Source: Hominenteromicrobium sp964531265
GTDB lineage: Bacteria; Bacillota; Clostridia; Oscillospirales; Acutalibacteraceae
Assembly: GCA_964531265.1 (NCBI GenBank)
Contig: CAZHDW010000013.1
Location: forward strand, 1 to 64,000
Direction of reading: 5' to 3'
Length of the DNA: 64,000 nucleotides
The position numbers were made by a program, and so were the translations under genes. This document shows, piece after piece, positions 9,037-16,958 of this stretch. The notes under the pieces are model-generated. The model did not search any database and was not told the DNA's origin. It was given only the letters and a program-made list of their open reading frames with translations. Numbering within the stretch: position 1 is the stretch's first letter; every line of letters starts with the position of its first letter.

Positions 9037-9553
9037 GATCCTCTCCTCCTTTTTCCATTTCCTTTATCTCATCGCGAAGCTCTGCGGCATGCTCGAAGTT
9101 CTGCTCCTCGATAGCCTTTCTGAGTTCGGCACGCTTCAGCTCTATCGGCGGCTGCGGCACTGCCATTTTTCCGGCAGGCTCAACGATTCTCAGTGCCGCG
9201 GTTCCGGGAATCTTTCCCTTATGCTTCGCCGTACCGTGAATACGGCTGACCGTCGGCATCAGCCTGTCTCTGAACACCTTATAGCACTCGGCACAGCCTA
9301 TCTTGCCACTTTCTGATATTTCAGCAAAGGACGCGCCGCATTTCGGGCATCTCTTCGTGTTGCTTCTTCCCTGCGGCGTACCGATGAAGCCGCCCATCAG
9401 ATTACCGAAATCAAACGGCATATCCTTAAAGAAATTCGCATAGCCCTTTTCCTTTGCACACTCAGTGCAGAGATCATACTCTGTAAGTGTACCGTTTACA
9501 ATTGTCTTAATATGTGTAGTAGCCGGATTCTTTCCGCAATTTTGACACATCAT
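9029..9553 (-). CDS. mcsA: McsB activator McsA (zinc-finger, UVR protein)
   Basis: 174 residues. An N-terminal zinc finger (CQNCG at 3-7, CTEC near 31) and a second one (CPKCG and CAEC) precede a C-terminal UVR coiled coil (IELKRAELRKAIEEQNFEHA). This order is typical of McsA, which activates McsB and modulates CtsR. It sits between ctsR (24 nt upstream) and mcsB (overlap of 8 nt). Confidence 0.95.
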   Translation of the reverse strand: MMCQNCGKNPATTHIKTIVNGTLTEYDLCTECAKEKGYANFFKDMPFDFGNLMGGFIGTPQGRSNTKRCPKCGASFAEISESGKIGCAECYKVFRDRLMPTVSRIHGTAKHKGKIPGTAALRIVEPAGKMAVPQPPIELKRAELRKAIEEQNFEHAAELRDEIKEMEKGGEDHA

Positions 9554-9577
9554 ACTGATTACCTGCCTTTCCTGATA

Positions 9578-10030
9578 TCAAGTGTTTAGTACAAGCAGCA
9601 TGTTTTTGAACAACGCCGCTCTCAACTCATCCCTTGTCTCCTTGGGTGCCGGTGCAAGGGTCTTATCGGACATTGCCGCTGCCATAAGCGATGCATCCGA
9701 CTGGGACGCAACACCCGTCTCAACGAGGTTTCTCAACATCGCTCTCGCCGAGGCTGCATCGAGGCTCTGACCGATAGAATTCACAAGGTGCATTACCATG
9801 TCACTCTTTGTCATCTGTCGGCGGATTATCCTGATATATCCGCCGCCGCCCCTCCGACTTTCAACGATGTAGCCCTGCTCCGGTGTGAAGCGCGAGGTTA
9901 TAACGTAATTTATCTGGCTCGGGACACACCCGAGAAGCCCTGCAAGCTCGTTTCTCTGTATCTCCGCAATGCCATCCGCCTCGTTCAGCATTTGCATAAT
10001 ATAATTTGCCACACTGTCACTGATACGCAT
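9578..10030 (-). CDS. ctsR: Class III stress repressor CtsR
   Basis: The ATG at 10030 is chosen because GGGAG lies 8 nt upstream of it; a GTG at 10045 in the same frame has no such site. This gives 150 residues. The N-terminal winged-helix segment has CVPSQINYVITSRFTPE and the Gly-rich wing RRGGGGYIRI, both diagnostic of CtsR. The C-terminal half is the domain targeted by McsB. CtsR represses clp operons, and the heptad operator just upstream (10064-10080) indicates autoregulation. Confidence 0.96.
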   Translation of the reverse strand: MRISDSVANYIMQMLNEADGIAEIQRNELAGLLGCVPSQINYVITSRFTPEQGYIVESRRGGGGYIRIIRRQMTKSDMVMHLVNSIGQSLDAASARAMLRNLVETGVASQSDASLMAAAMSDKTLAPAPKETRDELRAALFKNMLLVLNT

Positions 10031-10063
10031 TTTTTCATCTCCCACGCCAAAGTAAATCTTGTC

Positions 10064-10080
10064 TTTGACTTTCTTTGACT
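10064..10080 (-). promoter_or_regulatory. CtsR operator (two direct heptads)
   Basis: On the + strand tttgact (10064-10070) and tttgact (10074-10080) are separated by 3 nt. On the transcribed strand this reads AGTCAAA-N3-AGTCAAA, close to the known CtsR heptad pair (A/G)GTCAAA-N3-(A/G)GTCAAA. It lies just downstream of the -10 box, where binding would block initiation. Confidence 0.88.
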
Positions 10081-10093
10081 TTCATTTGTCTTT

Positions 10094-10121
10094 ATTATAC
10101 CCCAATAGATTCAATTGTCAA
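10094..10121 (-). promoter_or_regulatory. Sigma-A promoter of the ctsR operon
   Basis: A consensus TTGACA (10121-10116) and TATAAT (10099-10094) are 16 nt apart on the minus strand. Confidence 0.88.
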
Positions 10122-10150
10122 CCCCTGTTTTTTAAGAGTTTGTGAACTTT

Positions 10151-10178
10151 TTGTATTGATATTATGTTGTGATAAAAT
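10151..10178 (+). promoter_or_regulatory. Promoter of the cysteine-rich microprotein
   Basis: TTGTAT (10151-10156) and TAAAAT (10173-10178) are 16 nt apart and lie about 70 nt upstream of the start codon. Confidence 0.5.
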
Positions 10179-10249
10179 GCAGTTTTTGCCGCACACATTT
10201 CGCGCTGTTACATAAGATGTACTGTAAACGAAAGGAGGCGTGACAAACG

Positions 10250-10375
10250 ATGTGTAACGGTTTTGGCGGATGCTCCTGGATCATCATTATCATATTGATC
10301 CTCCTGTGCTGCAACAACGGCTTCGGCGGCAATAACAACGATTGCGGCTGTGGCTGCAACAACTGCGGCTGCTAA
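10250..10375 (+). CDS. Cysteine-rich single-span membrane microprotein (41 aa)
   Basis: This gene has an ideal AAAGGAGG site at 10231-10238 and an ATG at 10250. The product begins MCNGFGGCSW, crosses the membrane once (IIIIILILL) and ends in a Gly/Asn/Cys-rich tail (DCGCGCNNCGC). It has nine Cys in 41 residues. Similar tiny Cys/Gly-rich, one-helix proteins are common in Clostridia and Bacilli, some of them annotated as high-cysteine or YjcZ-like sporulation proteins. Function is unknown; metal binding or a spore role is speculation. It is divergent from ctsR. Confidence 0.7.
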   Translation: MCNGFGGCSWIIIIILILLCCNNGFGGNNNDCGCGCNNCGC

Positions 10376-10387
10376 AAAGCATAAAAA

Positions 10388-10414
10388 GGGCGGGCAGCTT
10401 TAAGCTGTCCGCCC
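10388..10414 (-). terminator. Bidirectional terminator between microprotein and TSCPD gene
   Basis: A near-perfect 13-bp GC-rich stem (10388-10400 with 10402-10414). On the minus strand it is followed by a U-rich stretch, so it chiefly ends the HD-PHP-TSCPD transcript. Confidence 0.8.
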
Positions 10415-10426
10415 GATTTGCAGTTA

Positions 10427-10678
10427 TTACTTATTTTCGATAGCCTCTTCCAGAGCCTTTGCAAGCTGTGCCGGGCATGAGGTGTTCTTAAAGCCACACT
10501 TGATATCCTTACAGCGCTTGATGTACTCATGCACATCCATTCCCTGTGCCAGAGCAGCAACGCCCTGTGTATTACCGCTGCAACCGCCGATAAACTTAAC
10601 AGACTTTATAATGTCTCCGTCAAGCTCAAACTGAATACCTCTCGCACAAACTCCGGAGGGTGTAAATTCATAAGTCAT
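10427..10678 (-). CDS. TSCPD domain protein (TIGR03905 type)
   Basis: 83 residues from the ATG at 10678, which follows GGAAAGGAAG by 8 nt; an upstream start at 10714 would lie deep inside the previous gene. It matches the small TSCPD family (FTPSGVCARGIQFELDGDIIKSV then GGCSGN). The TSCPD domain also occurs at the C-terminus of some ribonucleotide reductases. It overlaps the PHP gene by 11 nt. The Cys pattern (GGCSGN, KCGF, TSCPAQL) suggests metal or redox chemistry, but the function is unassigned. Confidence 0.8.
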   Translation of the reverse strand: MTYEFTPSGVCARGIQFELDGDIIKSVKFIGGCSGNTQGVAALAQGMDVHEYIKRCKDIKCGFKNTSCPAQLAKALEEAIENK

Positions 10679-11525
10679 AATTAATACTTCCTTTCCTTTT
10701 GAATAATTTATCAAACTCGGCTTCGGCCGTGGTATAAGCCCCCACCGGATTCTTCTTTGTAGTGTACCACCCGTGAAAATCGGTTCCGCCCGTCACCGCA
10801 AGGTCATATTTCCTTGCAAGCTCGTGCATAACCCTTTTATCCTCTTCCCTGTTTCGCGGATGATTTATCTCTATTCCGTCCAGCATTCCCATTGAGCACA
10901 GCTCTTTGAGAAGCTCCATACTGTCGTACTCACTCGGATGAGCCATTACCACTGCTCCCCCGGCAGCTATTGCCGTTTTCAGTGCCTCATAGACATCCGG
11001 ATATTCCACACGCCTGAACGCAATGCCGTCCCTGGAGCTGAACAGCTTCTTGAACAACTCTCCGAATATTTCATCGGCAAAGCCGGCTTCCATCAGAGTC
11101 TGCATCACATGCTGCTTATAAATGCAGGTGGAGTTCTCTGCGTGGCGCAGCATCATTTTGGATGATATGGGATACATCTGTTCAACTATTTCTATGGATT
11201 CGCGCATGGCTCTGTTTCTGTTTTCAAGAGAAGCGTCAAGCATCGGCTTTAATAACTCCGGCCTTTCCGGAGCATAGCAGAGTATATGCACCTTTCTTCC
11301 GCTGGACGGATCAACTGAGGATATCTCCACCCCGGGTATTACTCTGATTCCCAGCTTCTCTCCAATCGCCCTCGCTTCCGCGCACCCTGCCATGGTATCA
11401 TGGTCGGTTATCGCAAGCGTATTCAGTCCGCTTTTTGCCGCAAGCTCAACAACATCACGAACCGATGTGGAGCCATCGGAAAGCTCTGTGTGACAATGAA
11501 GATCGGCAAATCTATCCACAGACAT
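10668..11525 (-). CDS. PHP-domain phosphoesterase
   Basis: 285 residues with a full PHP metal site: DLHCHTELSDG (8-18), AITDHDT (37-43), PGVEIS (near 65), AHPSEYD (near 195) and GGTDFHGW (near 250). Relatives include YciV/RNase AM, which release nucleotide phosphates from short oligonucleotides or 3',5'-bisphosphates. Its start abuts the HD-gene stop with no gap, and its end overlaps the TSCPD gene, so the three are co-translated. The exact substrate is uncertain. Confidence 0.85.
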   Translation of the reverse strand: MSVDRFADLHCHTELSDGSTSVRDVVELAAKSGLNTLAITDHDTMAGCAEARAIGEKLGIRVIPGVEISSVDPSSGRKVHILCYAPERPELLKPMLDASLENRNRAMRESIEIVEQMYPISSKMMLRHAENSTCIYKQHVMQTLMEAGFADEIFGELFKKLFSSRDGIAFRRVEYPDVYEALKTAIAAGGAVVMAHPSEYDSMELLKELCSMGMLDGIEINHPRNREEDKRVMHELARKYDLAVTGGTDFHGWYTTKKNPVGAYTTAEAEFDKLFKRKGSINYDL

Positions 11526-12110
11526 TTATCTCACCTCTGACGTGCCCTTTTCCCTGAGATAGGTCGCCTCAAGGTCAGCCAAATGCAGTTTTACCGCCAG
11601 CGGATAGCGGTCATATGCCTGACTTATCGCAAAGCTTCCGCCCTTGGCAGCTTCATCAAAACCGCCCATATGCCACCTGATTGCCATTGCCTCGGCAGGC
11701 TTCAGGCGCATAAAACGCTCTATGAGATACACAGATTTTTCGCCATGGCCGTACGGGAATGCATCATCCACCGTGTAGAACGGCTTCTTTTCCCACTGGC
11801 CGGTCTCATCATTCTTGACATTTCGGGTTGAGGTCTTGTAATACTGGGATTTACATATATCATGCAGCAGACCGCATATTGCAAAACTTTCCTCGCTGTC
11901 ACCCTCATCAAAATAGCGTTCCCGAAGCGTCTTATAGACATTCACGCTGTGCATTACCAATCCATATTCGCACGCACAATGGAACTTCGTGCTTGCCGGA
12001 GCAGAAAAGAAATCGGTATTATCGAGCCAGGCAAGCAGCTTCTGAGCGCCATCCCTTGTTACATTCTTAGTAAAGATATCGATAAATTCATCCCTGTACT
12101 GATTCGACAT
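11526..12110 (-). CDS. HD-domain hydrolase
   Basis: 194 residues from the ATG at 12110, which follows TGGAGG by 8 nt; the longer reading from 12161 lacks a ribosome site. Metal ligands of the HD superfamily are visible in HSVNVY (near 54), LLHDICK (near 80) and RWHMGGFD (near 145). A YGHGEKSVY segment lies between the last two. HD proteins of this type act on nucleotides or phosphoesters. It heads the HD-PHP-TSCPD operon, which suggests a nucleotide-salvage or RNA-related role. Confidence 0.8.
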   Translation of the reverse strand: MSNQYRDEFIDIFTKNVTRDGAQKLLAWLDNTDFFSAPASTKFHCACEYGLVMHSVNVYKTLRERYFDEGDSEESFAICGLLHDICKSQYYKTSTRNVKNDETGQWEKKPFYTVDDAFPYGHGEKSVYLIERFMRLKPAEAMAIRWHMGGFDEAAKGGSFAISQAYDRYPLAVKLHLADLEATYLREKGTSEVR

Positions 12111-12195
12111 TTGCACGGCCTCCACTTGATTTATATTCCGAGTGCAAGCACAGTATATCACAAAAAATGACGATTTTCAATGATTTATAAAGCAA

Positions 12196-12224
12196 AAAAG
12201 AGACGATCGTATGACCGTCTCCTT
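12196..12224 (-). terminator. Terminator of the ArsR-NifX gene
   Basis: gagacg (12200-12205) pairs with cgtctc (12216-12221). The minus-strand transcript then reads TTTTTTG. It starts 9 nt beyond the stop codon. Confidence 0.7.
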
Positions 12225-12232
12225 TGATATCA

Positions 12233-13045
12233 TCAATGATTTCCTGCGCAGCCGTGCTTATCCTCGGAGCAATTGTGGGAGCCGCAATCATGCTCGCCGC
12301 AGTCGTGGCCGTCACCGTGGCTGTGATGGCTGCACACTGTATCGGGATTGAATATCAATGTACCGTTGAGCAGGGCCTGAACAGCAGAATCGGCACTGCC
12401 GGAGGTTCCCGGGAAAAGCTCAATGCCCGCTGCAGCCAGAGCTGTACGTGCACCGCCGCCGATGCCGCCGCAGATAAGTGCGTCCGCACCATGATTCTTA
12501 AGGAAGCCTGCAAGTGCGCCGTGACCGCTGCCCTCTGCGCTTATTACCTCTGAGAAAACAACCTTATTGTCCTCAACAACGTAAAACTTGAATGCCTCGC
12601 AATGTCCGAAATGTTGAAAAATCATACCGTTCTGATAAGTAACTGCAATTTTCATTTTGATTCTTCCTTTCAAATTTACCTTTTCATCAGCCACAAAGGT
12701 CTGCGGCATCTGCGCGTGCCTGCATTTTTCGTATTCTGTCGGTACACAGCCACCGAGCAGAGGTGTGCAGGGCAAGCCTTCCGGCGCAGAGGCCATTGAC
12801 GCAAATAAATCGGCTAATGCTTTCAGTGCCAAACGATCAACCGTATAATGGACAAAGTACCCATGCTTTTCGCCCATCACCAGACCGGCCTCGCGCAAAA
12901 GCTTCAGATGCTGGGAAACAGCGGCTTCGGAAATATCGAGTTGTCTTGCAAGCGCACGCACGCAACAATTACGTCTCAAAAGCAGACGCACGATGAGCAT
13001 TCTGTTTTCATCGGCAAGCGCCTTTATCACCGATACGGTATTCAC
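12233..13045 (-). CDS. ArsR/SmtB repressor fused to NifX-like domain with His/Cys-rich tail
   Basis: 270 residues from a GTG at 13045 behind GAGGTG. Residues 1-80 are an ArsR winged helix (LADENRMLIVRLL and ISEAAVSQHLKLLREAGLV). Residues 85-130 are a linker with several Cys. Residues 131-235 are a dinitrogenase Fe-Mo-cofactor (NifX/NafY) domain starting MKIAVTYQNGMIFQHFGHCE. The last 33 residues alternate His, Cys, Gly and Asp. ATG 12655 (residue 131) also has its own AAAGGAAG, so the NifX part may be made separately. No nif genes are near. Metal or cluster sensing is inferred. Two inverted repeats at the promoter suggest autoregulation. Confidence 0.85.
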   Translation of the reverse strand: MNTVSVIKALADENRMLIVRLLLRRNCCVRALARQLDISEAAVSQHLKLLREAGLVMGEKHGYFVHYTVDRLALKALADLFASMASAPEGLPCTPLLGGCVPTEYEKCRHAQMPQTFVADEKVNLKGRIKMKIAVTYQNGMIFQHFGHCEAFKFYVVEDNKVVFSEVISAEGSGHGALAGFLKNHGADALICGGIGGGARTALAAAGIELFPGTSGSADSAVQALLNGTLIFNPDTVCSHHSHGDGHDCGEHDCGSHNCSEDKHGCAGNH

Positions 13046-13063
13046 GTTCTCACCTCGATTTTC

Positions 13064-13083
13064 AATTAAGCTTTGACTTAATT
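13064..13083 (-). promoter_or_regulatory. Putative ArsR operator 1
   Basis: A perfect 7-bp inverted repeat, aattaag-N6-cttaatt, immediately downstream of the -10 box of the ArsR-NifX gene. Its inner arms TTAAG/CTTAA recur in operator 2. Confidence 0.65.
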
Positions 13084-13109
13084 ATACTCCCGTTATTCAT
13101 GTATGTCAA
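13081..13109 (-). promoter_or_regulatory. Sigma-A promoter of the ArsR-NifX gene
   Basis: TTGACA (13109-13104) and TATAAT (13086-13081) are 17 nt apart on the minus strand. It is one of the best promoters in the window. Confidence 0.85.
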
Positions 13110-13114
13110 CACTG

Positions 13115-13132
13115 ATTAAGTAAATTCTTAAA
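13115..13132 (-). promoter_or_regulatory. Putative ArsR operator 2
   Basis: TTAAG-N6-CTTAA (13116-13131), with the same arms and spacer as operator 1, immediately upstream of the -35 box. Confidence 0.55.
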
Positions 13133-13144
13133 TACAACACAAAA

Positions 13145-13173
13145 GAAAACGGCTTGCACCGAAGTACAAGCCG
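13145..13173 (-). terminator. Terminator of the first Gfo/Idh/MocA gene
   Basis: cggcttg (13150-13156) pairs with caagccg (13167-13173). The minus-strand RNA continues TTTTCTTTTGTG. Confidence 0.8.
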
Positions 13174-13190
13174 CATAATGCAAATAATTA

Positions 13191-14270
13191 TCAGAGATCG
13201 ACCTCAACCTCGTGTCCGCATGCGCTGGAACGAATGATACCGTCGATAATAGCCTGATTGTAGAGAATCTGCGATGTCGGGATCGGAGCCTCTCCGCCGT
13301 TACGCACAGCATCGACAAACGACTGAACCTTTCTGAGGAAGAGGTTGGACTTGTCGTTCTGGATGAGCGGTATCTCTGTGGAGGTCGGTCTGCCGAAGGC
13401 ATCATGCATCATTGTGATCTTACCGATAGGGCCATCCCATGCGCCGCCCCAAACCTCGTAATGCGGCTGCTGAACCTTAAGTCCCGCATCCTTGCCGAGG
13501 AAGATGAAGTCACCGGTAGTATCCATATGCATTGCCCATGACATACGGAAGTCGAGCACGCAGCCGTTTTCAAGGCGGACAAATGCTGCCGAGAAATCGT
13601 CAACGCTGAAACGCTCTGCCTCTGCATAGTACTTCGGGTTCTTTCCGAAATAGTCATATGCAACAGCGGAAACTGTGAGGGGCTTCGGGTAACCGATGGT
13701 ATTCATTGCAAAGTCAAGTGCATAGCATCCGATATCTGCCAGAGCGCCGACGCCGGCCTTATCCTTATCGATAAATGTGCTGCCCGGAATTCCGCGTCTT
13801 CTGCCACCACCGGTCTGTACATAGTACACATCGCCGAGTGCGCCGGACTGAACGATCTCCTTGACCTTCTGAGAGTTGACGTCGTAACGCGGCTGGAAGC
13901 CGATTGTGAGTATCTTGCCGCTCTGCTTCTCGGCGCGAACCATTTCCTTGGCCTCGTCGAGCATTATGGACATGGGCTTTTCGAGGAGAACATGGCAGCC
14001 CTCTCCGAGTGCCTGCAAGGTACATATCCTGTGCTGAGAGTTATATGTACAGATGCTTACAGCCTCGGGCTTGATAACACGAAGCATTTCGGCTGTATCC
14101 TCAAATGCGGGAACATCCGGAAGATCGTGTCTGTCCAGAAACTCTCTTGCCTTGCCGGGAATGATATCAACGCCGGCAACGATTTCCACTTCCGGTATCT
14201 GCTTGTAGGCGTTCATGTGGGAATTGGCAATGCCGCCCGTTCCGATGATCGCAACCCTTGTTTTTTCCAT
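13191..14270 (-). CDS. Gfo/Idh/MocA family NAD(P)-dependent sugar oxidoreductase
   Basis: 359 residues from the ATG at 14270, which follows AGAGGGA by 6 nt; the longer reading from 14315 has none. The N-terminal Rossmann domain has GTGGIANSHMNAY, and LLEKPM carries the conserved Lys-Pro of the family. The C-terminal alpha/beta domain includes GVGALADIGCYALD, the usual substrate-binding Asp and His region. The family oxidises sugars, inositols or sugar acids. The substrate is unknown. It is a monocistronic unit with its own terminator. Confidence 0.85.
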   Translation of the reverse strand: MEKTRVAIIGTGGIANSHMNAYKQIPEVEIVAGVDIIPGKAREFLDRHDLPDVPAFEDTAEMLRVIKPEAVSICTYNSQHRICTLQALGEGCHVLLEKPMSIMLDEAKEMVRAEKQSGKILTIGFQPRYDVNSQKVKEIVQSGALGDVYYVQTGGGRRRGIPGSTFIDKDKAGVGALADIGCYALDFAMNTIGYPKPLTVSAVAYDYFGKNPKYYAEAERFSVDDFSAAFVRLENGCVLDFRMSWAMHMDTTGDFIFLGKDAGLKVQQPHYEVWGGAWDGPIGKITMMHDAFGRPTSTEIPLIQNDKSNLFLRKVQSFVDAVRNGGEAPIPTSQILYNQAIIDGIIRSSACGHEVEVDL

Positions 14271-14458
14271 AGGTCGTCCCTCTTTCCATAGAGTACAGTT
14301 TATTTTTTGAGCCAATGCTCATCAACTATTAGTTAATCACAGTTCATATGGAATGTCAACAAAAAAATTGAATATTTTTCTGTTTGTTGTGTCGAATTCT
14401 ATAATGATTTGATATTATTAATATTGTCTTATATCAGTATGAGCACGAAGTAGTAAAA

Positions 14459-14504
14459 AGCTCAGGAGCCGCCTGTCCGAATATCGAACCGTACTCCTGA
14501 GCTT
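14459..14504 (-). terminator. Terminator of the YitT-family gene
   Basis: An 11-bp stem, aagctcaggag (14459-14469) with ctcctgagctt (14494-14504). The minus strand continues in a T-rich run. Confidence 0.8.
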
Positions 14505-14517
14505 AAATTCAATTACC

Positions 14518-15381
14518 TCACACTCCGCGAAAGCCCTTACCAATGATCTCGCTGGTGTTGGTTATAAAGATGAACGCCTTATTGTCTATCAACCTCACGT
14601 ACTGACGCAGACGAATGGCCTCACTGCGGCGGCATGCGACCATAACTACCTTCTTATTCTCGTGCGTATATGCTCCGATACCGTCAAGCACAGTGCAGCT
14701 ATGCTTGAGATTATCTATGATGAATGAGCTTATCTCATCGGACTTCGCTGTGACAATTGTAAAATACTTGCACAGATTTATGCTCTCAATAACGGAGTCG
14801 ACAGCAAACGCCTTTATCATCAGACCAAGTATTGAGAACAGGCCGGTCTTGATGTCGAATACGAAGCAGGCCGAGCACGCGATGAGTGCATCAGAAATCA
14901 GAAGGGCCTTGCCGATATCCATGCTTGTATACTTCTTGATTATCATGGCCACTATATCCGTGCCACCGGAAGACGCATTGCAATTGAACAATATTGCGGA
15001 GGCTACCGCTGGAAGAAGCATTGCGAAGCACAGTTCAAGGAACGGCTGATCCGTGAACGGCTGCGTCATCGGATACAGTTTTTCAAACAGCCATGTCAGG
15101 CTCGAATACAATATGCTGCAATACGCGGTCATCAGTCCAAAGCCCTTGCCGAGGAATATGAAGCCGACTATCAGCAACAGGATATTTATTACCCACATTA
15201 TTGCCGCTGTGGATACAAAGGGGATTATCTTTCCGAGCAGAATGGACAGACCGCTGACACCACCCGTTGAAAAATTATTCGGAAACTTAAAGAAGTAAAC
15301 CCCGATCGCCAAAATGATCGTTCCAGCATTTACAAGCAGGAAATTTTTAAGCTTTTCATTTTTTATATCTATCTTCTGCAT
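14518..15381 (-). CDS. YitT family membrane protein (DUF161 + DUF2179)
   Basis: 287 residues. Five or so hydrophobic spans lie between residues 12 and 190 (NAGTIILAIGVYFFKFPNNFSTGG at the first loop). A cytoplasmic DUF2179 domain follows at about 200-287. The N-F-S-T-G-G-V-S-G signature is typical of the YitT family. Function is not established; members are widespread in Firmicutes. It is monocistronic, with a terminator downstream and no clear partner. Confidence 0.85.
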   Translation of the reverse strand: MQKIDIKNEKLKNFLLVNAGTIILAIGVYFFKFPNNFSTGGVSGLSILLGKIIPFVSTAAIMWVINILLLIVGFIFLGKGFGLMTAYCSILYSSLTWLFEKLYPMTQPFTDQPFLELCFAMLLPAVASAILFNCNASSGGTDIVAMIIKKYTSMDIGKALLISDALIACSACFVFDIKTGLFSILGLMIKAFAVDSVIESINLCKYFTIVTAKSDEISSFIIDNLKHSCTVLDGIGAYTHENKKVVMVACRRSEAIRLRQYVRLIDNKAFIFITNTSEIIGKGFRGV

Positions 15382-15489
15382 ATACTGCCAACTTTCCGGA
15401 AAATCCAGTTATTTTGCCGTTAGATTCTAACACAGGTAATTACAAAATTCAACCGAATTTGCAGAAATGAATAATTATTTTTGCAGCCG

Positions 15490-16017
15490 TCACTTTGTTG
15501 AATTTGCGTACTCAAAAAACTTCATTTTGTATCTTTGAAATCTCGCATTAACACGCCAAACAAAGGTCGAGTCGTTCAAGGCTCGCTCCAGCTCCGCAAG
15601 CGGCACAAATCTGTAATCCACCGTCTCCCCCTCCTGCATCGATATCTCGATGTCGGAGCTGTCTATAGTGTGCGCATAGACATAGTAAAGAGAATTCGTA
15701 TGTGCCAATTTCAGCATTAGCACCAGATTTTTCGGCTCAGTCACTATTCCAGTCTCTTCAAGGAGCTCCCTGACTGCGGCAATTTCGGAAGTCTCACCCT
15801 TAACCGCCGAGCCGCCGGTGAATTCCCATTGCAGGCCAAAGGGCTTTTGGGGGTCCCGCTGAGTCATAAGTACCTTGCCGTCACGCGTAACAGTGACCAC
15901 TTCTACCACCGTATGATAAATACCGGCCGGTATTTTATCCGCCTCGTCCCTGTACAAATCGAATCCGAGCAATCTGCCGTCGGCATCGACTGCATCCCAA
16001 ACTTCGCGTTTATTCAT
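15490..16017 (-). CDS. Nudix hydrolase
   Basis: 175 residues from the ATG at 16017, behind AAGGAG with 5-nt spacing; the reading from 16038 would start upstream of that site. The Nudix box runs GGSAVKGETSEIAAVRELLE then ETGI at about 68-90, with REL..E intact. The opening REVWDAVDADGRLLG resembles IDI/YfcD-like Nudix proteins. The substrate is a nucleoside-diphosphate-X compound, not identifiable here. Confidence 0.85.
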   Translation of the reverse strand: MNKREVWDAVDADGRLLGFDLYRDEADKIPAGIYHTVVEVVTVTRDGKVLMTQRDPQKPFGLQWEFTGGSAVKGETSEIAAVRELLEETGIVTEPKNLVLMLKLAHTNSLYYVYAHTIDSSDIEISMQEGETVDYRFVPLAELERALNDSTFVWRVNARFQRYKMKFFEYANSTK

Positions 16018-16040
16018 TTTTACTCCTTTCAAAAACAAGA

Positions 16041-16072
16041 TAAGCGTTGAGGAGCATTGTCCGCAACGCTTA
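16041..16072 (-). terminator. Terminator of the Gfo/Idh/MocA-TIM barrel operon
   Basis: taagcgttg (16041-16049) pairs with caacgctta (16064-16072). The minus strand continues TCTTGTTTTTG, which runs into the Nudix ribosome site. Confidence 0.7.
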
Positions 16073-16089
16073 CTTATAGATTTTTGATA

Positions 16090-16929
16090 TTAGATCAGGC
16101 TGCGGATGTAATCTGCTGCCATACGGATATCGCCCTCGGGATCATCTCCGACCTCACGCTCAATGGTAAGGAAGCCCTTATAGCCAATGTCGTTAAGTGC
16201 CTTGAAGTATGCCGGGAAGTCGACATCGCCCTGACCGAGCGGAAGCTCGATAAAGGAAGTATCCTGAAGCATATCGGATTCCTCCATGCCGTAGAGGATC
16301 TCCGGGCTCACATAATGCAGACGCTTGCCGTCCTTTGCATGTGTGTGAACAATGTAGTCCTTAAGTGTGTAAACTGCCTGTACCGGGTCATCGCCTGTTA
16401 CCATGACGAAATTTGCCGGATCAAGGTTGACGGAAACGCCCTTGGAATGCAGGCCGTCGAGGAAATTCTTAAGTGTAACTGCGATTTCCGGGCCGGTCTC
16501 AACTGCGAAATGAGCTTTCATGGAGTCTGCATATGCAGCAAGCTTACCGCATGCATCCTGCATGATAGCATATCTCGGATGATTCGGATCCTCCGGAACA
16601 ACGCCGATATGTGTAGTGATAACGTCCGTCTCAAGATCCTTTGCAAGATCGACAATGCGCTTGGACTTTTCGATGAGCTCCGGGTTGAGGTTCGGATCTT
16701 GGAAGCCGTGGCCGAGGTCACCGCAAAGTGCGGAAATAACAAGGCCACGATCCTTTACCTGCTTAAGGAACTCTCTGCGAGCTGCGGCATCCATGTTCTC
16801 CGGAGCCATCTCTCCGCGTGTTGCATAGACCTGAATGCCCTTGGCACCCACAGCAACTGCCTTATCGAGAGCTGTGAGAGTATCTGTACGGAAGCCGTCC
16901 ATAAGGACGCCTATTGAGAAGGGATACAT
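16090..16929 (-). CDS. Sugar phosphate isomerase/epimerase (xylose-isomerase-like TIM barrel)
   Basis: 279 residues of the AP-endonuclease 2 type TIM barrel. Metal-ligand segments are visible: ITTHIGVV, AVETGPE, NLDPAN, THAKD and the final FLTIEREVG. The family contains inosose isomerase/dehydratase and 3-keto-sugar enzymes. It follows a Gfo/Idh/MocA gene by 29 nt. This pairing usually means that a sugar or inositol is first oxidised and then isomerised or dehydrated. The exact substrate is inferred only as far as a polyol or keto-sugar. Confidence 0.85.
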   Translation of the reverse strand: MYPFSIGVLMDGFRTDTLTALDKAVAVGAKGIQVYATRGEMAPENMDAAARREFLKQVKDRGLVISALCGDLGHGFQDPNLNPELIEKSKRIVDLAKDLETDVITTHIGVVPEDPNHPRYAIMQDACGKLAAYADSMKAHFAVETGPEIAVTLKNFLDGLHSKGVSVNLDPANFVMVTGDDPVQAVYTLKDYIVHTHAKDGKRLHYVSPEILYGMEESDMLQDTSFIELPLGQGDVDFPAYFKALNDIGYKGFLTIEREVGDDPEGDIRMAADYIRSLI

Positions 16930-16958
16930 ATGATCAAATTCCTTTCTGTAAAATCTGA

